From the NCBI GenBank assembly GCA_002104945.1, contig MCFH01000068.1:1-64000 (forward strand): a stretch of 64,000 nt of DNA. The letters are read 5' to 3'. This document shows, one piece after another, positions 57,837 to 64,000 of the stretch (positions are counted from its first letter, which is position 1; the number at the start of each line of letters is the position of its first letter). The stretch is from Piromyces finnis. Lineage: Eukaryota > Neocallimastigomycota > Neocallimastigomycetes > Neocallimastigales > Neocallimastigaceae. The notes beneath the pieces are model-generated. The model did not search any database, had not been told where the DNA came from, and saw only the letters and a list, made by a program, of their open reading frames with translations. The position numbers and the translations under genes are program-made.

Positions 57837-58324
57837 TGTAAAAGGTTTTATTATATCATAGTTAATAAGTTAAATTCAAAAAGTTAATTTAGTTATTACC
57901 TATACGAGTTAATAACTAAATAAAGTTTTATAAAAAATAATAAAAGAACTAAAATAAATATTATAACACAAAAATAAATATATAACAAATAAATATTAAT
58001 ATGAAATATTATCTACTTAAATAATTGTTTATAATTATTATCTTTTATTTATTAATTATAATTATATACATTGATTATTATTATAGCTATTAATTTACTT
58101 TAATACTAACGCTAAAGTATTTAACGTTAGTTTATACTATACTATTTAACTATAATAGTTTATTTACTAAACCACTTGATTGGGTGAAGTAAATAAACTT
58201 TTTATTTATTTAATAATCATTAATATATGGTTATGCATATTTCTAGCCAATAAATGTTAACCAGAATATATGGTTTCAATTGAAACATTTGTGGGCAAAC
58301 TTATGGCTACAAATATTTCTTACA
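57837..58324 (-). repeat. 3' LTR of Gypsy-C copy 3
   Basis: 488 bp, TGTAAAAGG..TTCTTACA, followed by ATGCCCCCCTAAGG. Confidence 0.93.
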
Positions 58325-58345
58325 ATGCCCCCCTAAGGAGGAGAC

Positions 58346-59902
58346 CTAGGTAGAGTTTTGGACACTAACCATGAATTCCTGGTAACATTTATCTTGGAAT
58401 TCTTTTAACAACTTATCATAATGGGCATTCTTGTCAATGACATCGGCATTAACCCACTCTTGTCTAAAGTCACTAAAGGTAGCTAAGTACTGGTAGACAT
58501 CCTTTTTTCTTCTGGCACTAAGGATCTTAATGATTTTCTGGTAACCTTCTGGAGCCGGTGTTAGTTCTTCTGGTTTATTGTGGTATGGTTCTAACTCACT
58601 GATATGAAACACTGGATAGACGTTAGAGAAAGGAGATTTACTAATGTCTAGGTGATAGTTAAGCTTGTTTTCATCAATACCAATAACCTTGAAGGGACCG
58701 TACTTTTTTGCTTGTAGCTTGTAGAAGGGAAGAGGATTGTAGTTTTCTGGTTTTCTTAACCACACAAGGTCCATAAGCCTAATTTTTGGGTAGTTAAGTT
58801 CTCTTTTGCGGTCTAGGTGGTCTAAGAACCGTGTTCTTTAGATGTCCAGCATGTGTTTTAAATTGCCTAAGTTGTGTGCAAAGCTATCTAATATTAGAGC
58901 TTCACCTAACGAATGGACAAGCTCTGAGTCTTGGGGATTCATATGTACTTGGTAGTTATACAAAGCCAAGAATGGAGACTGCTTAGTAGAGTTGTGTACC
59001 GCATTATTGTAGCAGAACTCTGCTAAGTACAAATACTTCAGCCATTCGTCGTCGTCGAAAGTCTTCACAAAGCACCTCAAGTACATACTAACGTAGGAGT
59101 TATTGCGTTCTACCTGACCCACTGTTTCATGATGACTAGTAGTAGCAAGGTTTACTTCTACACCAAAGAATCCAATAATGTCTTTCCACAACTTACTGGT
59201 GAACTGAACACCACGGTCCGTAGTAACTGATTTAGGACAACCATGTAACTTGAATACATGTTGTAAGTATGCTAAGGCTGTTTCTTTTGCAGTAGGCATA
59301 CTCTTAAATCCCACTAAGTGTATCGTTTTGGTTAATTTATCACTGCAAACTATGATACAACCCCTTCTAGTGACTTCTGGGGGATTTGAAGGATCACTAC
59401 CTGGTTTTCTTCGTTCCTTAATAGGTAGGTCCATCAGGAAGTCAATTTCTACTTCTTGCCAGGGTAAGTCTGCAACTTTTACTCTAGCAGCGCTACCATA
59501 CGGCTTATGCCTATTGTCCTTCTGAGTACAACATATGGTACAAGCTTTAATATATCCCGCAACGTCATCCTTCATTTTAGGCCAATAGTAGTTTCTTACT
59601 ATCAGGTCATATGTCTTATCCTTACCCAGATGACCTGCTGTTTCGCTATCGTGGTTAAGTTTAATGATTGTATCTCTTAATACCTTTGGCACATATGTGC
59701 AATCCGGAGCATCCTTCCTTAAAATCAACCCATTTATTTCTAACCACTTCTTTTTGATGAGCTTGTGGCCTCTCTTTGCGTTAAGGCCTTCTTTAATTTC
59801 CCTTGCTAGCTCATCAGTGTTGTAAGCTTGTTTGAGTTACTCTACAAAGCTTACTTCTAACACTGCATAGCACTCTTCTTCCATGGGTGGAAATTCCTTT
59901 AC
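58346..59902 (-). pseudogene. Gypsy-C copy 3 pol, integrase part, 5'-truncated
   Basis: Close to copy 1 in sequence (ILSARRKKDVYQYL) but with the integrase core intact: IDFLMDLP, TDRGVQFTSK and GQVERNNS. Lesions: an extra A near 58838 giving a stop after LDI, and a TAA near 59839 in the region upstream of the zinc domain (VSFVE* where copy 1 has VSFVGE). Cut at 59903 by an A LTR. Confidence 0.9.
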
Positions 59903-60434
59903 TGTAAAGTAGACACAAAGAGAATAGATTAGATTAGGATATCTATTCTATTACAATAACACTAAAGATTTAAATAAAATTGTTTTATTAAAAAATATCT
60001 TTTATTATAATAGAAATTATATTAATAACAATTACATCGATAAAATGATGAAAAATATCTTCTATTTATATTTTTCCTAAATACATTTATATTATATTAT
60101 AACTATTTATTTCTTATATATTATTATTTAAAATCTACACTAAAATCTTAATTATTAATAAATATTTAAACTATAACTATTTTTAGTAAAATACAATTGG
60201 CAATTCAAATTAAGTACTATTCAATTTGAATATGTGCCCATGTATTATTGATATATTAAACATTTAATAATTATATACTAGATGTCTATTTCTATTACAA
60301 AACAATACTAAAACTAGGGGTTTGAATTGAGAATTTTAATTTATTTGTTAAACATTAAAAATAAATTACTAATTTATTTTGTTTTAAACTTTAATTATTA
60401 ATAAATAAATTATGTCCCATTTTCTTTTTCTGTA
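59903..60434 (-). repeat. A-family LTR copy 6, interrupted
   Basis: Starts TGTAAAGTAGACAC and stops at CTTTTTCTGTA, about 95 bp short of the full LTR, where Gypsy-E begins. The preceding host bases are TTTAC. The rest of this LTR should follow Gypsy-E beyond the window. Confidence 0.9.
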
Positions 60435-60946
60435 TGTAACGTGTATCTATATAAAAATTTACTAATATATGAATTAATAAAATTTATATAGAAAAATATT
60501 ATTTATTTCCCTATAGGTTGATATAATTTGTTTAATTTTATTAGAAAATTTTTTTATTATTAATTATTTTTATTTTTAAAAATTAAAGTTACAAGTTAAT
60601 AAAAACACACCATTTAGTTTTTTGATTCAAACCACTTCTATTTATACTTTTTTTAAATCTGAAGTGGCTAAATAAAAAATTAAATTTTCTTTCGAAATTA
60701 TTCTTTAAATTAATTAAAAATTACATAAAATGAATCCCGTGATAAAAATACAATAAATATTTAATTTTTCGAATATTCGAACTTATTCTTTTTTCGAATA
60801 AGTTCTATAAGTCATAAATTAAATTATTAAATAAATAATTTAAAATAAAATTTAGATCAGGGTGTGAGACGAACCCGAGTGATCTAGATTGATGTCTTAA
60901 ATACTAACCATTAAGACAATATTAAATTTCTAATAGATTCGTTACA
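60435..60946 (-). repeat. 3' LTR of Gypsy-E, with tRNA-like segment
   Basis: 512 bp, TGTAACGTGTATC..GATTCGTTACA. On the minus strand, some 30-100 bp from the LTR start, GTCTTAATGGTTAG..TAAGAC and GGGTTCGTCTC resemble A- and B-box arms, like repeat S1. Confidence 0.85.
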
Positions 60947-61224
60947 TGGTCCTCCTCCAGGATTCGGATACCAGACGAATCTTTGGATTCATTTTATGTT
61001 TTATTAAATAATTTTTTAAACTATATAACTACTATATAATTAAACTATACTAATTGAATTACAATAAAAATAATTTTTTTTTTCATATTATACATTTGAT
61101 ATTAAATACATGCTTATAGTAAGTTTAAAATTAAAGAAAATTTAAAATTTTTTTTTTTTTTTTTTTTTAAGAATAAAATTAAAAATAAAATTAAAATAAA
61201 TTAAAAATAAAGTTTCTGTTAGAA
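60947..61224 (-). other. Gypsy-E 3' non-coding region and polypurine tract
   Basis: TGGTCCTCCTCCAGG beside the LTR is the complement of a purine-rich tract. GGAT.CCAGACGAAT is shared with the same region of Gypsy-B. A run of T (61149-61168) lies near the end of the coding region. Confidence 0.75.
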
Positions 61225-64000
61225 TCATTTCTTTTCGTTAAATTCCTTAAGTAGCTCTGGACAATTCAAATTATTTTCTGGCTCCCAGGATGCTTCAGAT
61301 ATCGGGTATCCTTTCCATTTAATTAGGTATTGGACTTTACCATAATATCTTCTTTTGTCCAATATCTCCTCAACTTCAAATTCTTCATTATTATCCACAA
61401 TAACTAGTGGAGGTTGCGGTTGCTTTCTTTTGAACTTATCTTCATGGTAGGGTTCCAATTCTGAAACGTGGATGACTGGATGAATACGAATTTCTTTTGG
61501 TAACTCCAATTTGAAAGAAACTGGAGAAATTTTTTCAATTACTCTGTACGGACCAAGTTTTCTAGGTTTTAGCTTCTTATTGCCATTCCGCAATATTAGA
61601 GAACTGTTGATCCAGACCTTATCATTTACCTTGAGTTCAGGAGCTTTACATCTATGTTTGTTTGCAAATTTTTCTTGTTGATCAATGGATTTCTTTAAGT
61701 TATCTTTAAGAGTTTTAATTATTTCTTTGAAATTTCTTGTAAATTCATCCGCAATTGGTACATCGGTACGACTTGGTAAGATTGGAGAATGTTTCGGATT
61801 ATAGCCATAGTTAGCAAAAAATGGTGAAGTTTTAGTAGATTCTTGAACGGCATTGTTGTAACTGAATTCGGCAAGATGTAAGAATTTGTACCAATTGGAA
61901 CCTTTATAATTTGAGTAACACCTTAAGTATTGTTCTACAACGGAGTTTACCCTCTCCGTCAGCCCGTTTATTTGGTGGTGGTAGGATGAAGAAAATTTTA
62001 GGTTTATATCGAAAGATTTACAAATAGAATTCCAGAATTTAGAGGTGAATTGAGTACCTCTATCCGAAAAAATTTCATTTGGTAATCCGTGGAAACGAAA
62101 AACGTTGATCATGAAAGCATCAGCAGTATCGGAGGTAGAAGGAATGTTCTCAAAAGGAATAAAATGACATAATTTAGTTAATCTATCAGTGACAACGAGA
62201 ATGCAAGTATACTTTTGAGAAGGTGGAAGATCCGTAATAAAGTCCATAGATACGGAAGACCAAGGACGTTCAGCAATTTCCAAAGGAGAAAGAAATCCAT
62301 AAGGTTTTTGTCGAGAGTCCTTTGAACGGCAGCATATTTCACAAGACTTTACATATTCTTTAACATCAACAGAGAGAAAAGGCCACCAAAAGTCACGAAC
62401 AATAAGTGAAGTAGTTTTCTTCAGTCCGAAGTGTCCAGCGGAGGGTGAGTCGTGACAAATCTTAAGAACTTCCAAACGACAATCATGAGAGACATAGATC
62501 CTATCATTGAATAATAATACACCATCTTGAATTTTAAAGTTTTCGATTTGCGAATGAGGTATTGGTGGAATTTGAGTTTCTAAGTACTTGCATACTTCAA
62601 AGTAGAATTTATCATCTTTGCTATTTGAAATGATTTTGTCCATAAGGGGGTTGTTATCTAGAACCAGGGCACAAAAGTTTTCATGTCTAAGAACGGAATT
62701 TGGAGAATCATTGGAATCCTTAAAGTTTTCTAAGTAATCTGGTCTTCTGGATAAAGCGTCAGGTTTACCATTAGCAGAACCCGACCGATAGACGATAATG
62801 AAGTTAAACTCGGTAAGAAACAGAGACCAACGAACTAATCTTTGGGTCATTTTTTCGGGTTTCTTCTGGTAGAGCAAATTCCTGTGATCCGAGAAAATTT
62901 TGAAAGGCTGAGCAGTCCCCTTGAGTAAATGACGCCAATTTTCTAAAGCAGCTACAATTGCTAAAAGTTCTTTATCGTAGATCGGATAGTTCCTTTCAGA
63001 AGAACTAAGCGATCTAGAGAAGAATGCTACAGGGTGAACAGAATTGTCTTTTGGATTCGTTTGGGAAAGGATGGCTCCTATAGCAAAATTACTTGCATCC
63101 GTTTCAACCATGAAAGGTATATCGCGATTCGGGTATGCAAGAACAGGAGAAGAAGCAAACTTAGTTTTGATTATATTGAATGAATTCTCACACTCATGAG
63201 AGAAGCAGAATTTAACATCCTTTTTAAGTAATGCATTAAGTGGTTGTGCAAGATCAGCAAAACCTGCAATGAATCTTCTATAATAATTAGCTAACCCAAG
63301 AAATGCTTGAACTTCTTTAACGTTTCTAGGAGTTGGCCATTCCAGGATAGATGCAATCTTCTTTGGATCCATTAAAATACCATCAGACGATATACGATGA
63401 CCTAAAAAATCGATAAATGGGACAAAAAACTCACATTTTTCAAGTTTTGCATAAAGTCCCGCTTTTCTAAGTCTGTTAAGTACTTCTTTGACTTGCATAA
63501 CATGTGTTTCAAAATTTTCCGAAAAAATAATTAAGTCATCAATATAACTGAAGACAAATACTCCCAAGATTCCATCAAGCACATCATTAATGAAATGTTG
63601 GAATACTGCAGGCGCGTTCTTCAAACCAAACGGCATTACAGTATATTCAAAGTGTCCATATTTGCAAGTAAAAGCAGTTTTGAATTCATCACCTTCTTTT
63701 ATCCTCACAAGATTGTAAGCTGATCTTAAATCAAGTTTGGAGAAGATGTTGCTTTTACCTAAGTGCTCCAACATATCGTTAATTAGTGGTAAAGGGTAGG
63801 AATCACGGACTGTGATTTCATTCAATTTCCTATAATCTTGACAGAGACGTAGTTCATCATTTTTTTTTGGAACAAAGAGCACTGGGGCACCTGCCGGTGA
63901 TTTTGAAGGTCTAATGAAACCTTTTCGCAAATTTTCATCAATATATTCCTTCAATACCATTGATTCTTTATCCGTTAAGGGATAAATTGGTCCATGTAAA
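61225..64000 (-). CDS. Gypsy-E pol (partial, runs off the window): RT, RNase H, integrase, chromodomain
   Basis: The frame is open from the window edge ([13 protein letters not shown]) to 61225 with no stop. RT ([26 protein letters not shown] near 63545), RNase H ([18 protein letters not shown] near 63100; YDKELLAI), integrase zinc region ([18 protein letters not shown] near 62450-62330), core D in MDFITDLP, D in FSDRGTQF, E in [10 protein letters not shown], and a terminal chromodomain ([15 protein letters not shown] then [19 protein letters not shown]). It is the least damaged chromovirus pol here and a close relative of Gypsy-B. gag and protease should lie to the right of the window. Confidence 0.94.
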   Translation of the reverse strand, partial: LHGPIYPLTDKESMVLKEYIDENLRKGFIRPSKSPAGAPVLFVPKKNDELRLCQDYRKLNEITVRDSYPLPLINDMLEHLGKSNIFSKLDLRSAYNLVRIKEGDEFKTAFTCKYGHFEYTVMPFGLKNAPAVFQHFINDVLDGILGVFVFSYIDDLIIFSENFETHVMQVKEVLNRLRKAGLYAKLEKCEFFVPFIDFLGHRISSDGILMDPKKIASILEWPTPRNVKEVQAFLGLANYYRRFIAGFADLAQPLNALLKKDVKFCFSHECENSFNIIKTKFASSPVLAYPNRDIPFMVETDASNFAIGAILSQTNPKDNSVHPVAFFSRSLSSSERNYPIYDKELLAIVAALENWRHLLKGTAQPFKIFSDHRNLLYQKKPEKMTQRLVRWSLFLTEFNFIIVYRSGSANGKPDALSRRPDYLENFKDSNDSPNSVLRHENFCALVLDNNPLMDKIISNSKDDKFYFEVCKYLETQIPPIPHSQIENFKIQDGVLLFNDRIYVSHDCRLEVLKICHDSPSAGHFGLKKTTSLIVRDFWWPFLSVDVKEYVKSCEICCRSKDSRQKPYGFLSPLEIAERPWSSVSMDFITDLPPSQKYTCILVVTDRLTKLCHFIPFENIPSTSDTADAFMINVFRFHGLPNEIFSDRGTQFTSKFWNSICKSFDINLKFSSSYHHQINGLTERVNSVVEQYLRCYSNYKGSNWYKFLHLAEFSYNNAVQESTKTSPFFANYGYNPKHSPILPSRTDVPIADEFTRNFKEIIKTLKDNLKKSIDQQEKFANKHRCKAPELKVNDKVWINSSLILRNGNKKLKPRKLGPYRVIEKISPVSFKLELPKEIRIHPVIHVSELEPYHEDKFKRKQPQPPLVIVDNNEEFEVEEILDKRRYYGKVQYLIKWKGYPISEASWEPENNLNCPELLKEFNEKK

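Overview
This window is transposable-element-rich DNA from a very AT-rich eukaryote. Evidence for a eukaryote: chromodomain-bearing Ty3/gypsy polyproteins, poly(A)-tailed non-LTR retrotransposons, asparagine-rich low-complexity coding DNA and a eukaryote-type malic enzyme. The only two probable host genes (53.0-55.4 kb) are uninterrupted by introns and only 78 bp apart, so host genes may be compact. An early-diverging fungus or an AT-rich protist would fit, but the sequence does not settle this.

Layout. 1-8.0 kb: three non-LTR elements head to tail on the plus strand (El-1, El-2, El-3), each starting just after the poly(A) of the one before. The first 1.5 kb is one large palindrome of El-1 sequence. 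8.2-14.3 kb: LTR fragments, tRNA-like repeats and a decayed gypsy (Gypsy-D). 14.3-31.4 kb: a three-level nest on the minus strand. Gypsy-C copy 1 is split by Gypsy-B (TSD GTATT), which is split by Gypsy-A (TSD GGGAG). A solo C LTR (TSD ATTAG) also sits in the C1 leader. 31.45-38.26 kb: Gypsy-C copy 2, nearly intact, plus strand, TSD CGAAT, inserted in the leader of C1. 38.3-47.1 kb: stacked solo LTRs, a TIR-bounded element and tRNA-like repeats. 47.1-50.9 kb: truncated Gypsy-C copy 4 cut by an A LTR. 50.9-52.3 kb: LTR debris and a 5'-truncated El-1 tail. 53.0-55.4 kb: malic enzyme and a membrane-anchored coiled-coil protein. 56.6-57.8 kb: non-LTR and gag fragments and a tRNA-like repeat. 57.8-64.0 kb: Gypsy-C copy 3 cut by an A LTR, itself cut by the chromodomain element Gypsy-E, which runs off the window.

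How it works together. The gypsy polyproteins carry gag, protease, reverse transcriptase, RNase H and integrase, and most carry a chromodomain, typically a chromatin-targeting module. Two lineages are clear. A, B, D and E are chromovirus-like, and A and B have a CCHC gag knuckle. C has a long coiled-coil gag with no zinc knuckle, an in-frame 45-bp repeat linker and a divergent chromo-like C-terminus. The LTR pairs of A, B and C2 look identical by eye, so these insertions are recent, yet each polyprotein carries at least one stop or frameshift.

Boundaries were set by eye from TG..CA ends and 5-bp duplications. Percent identities were not computed.
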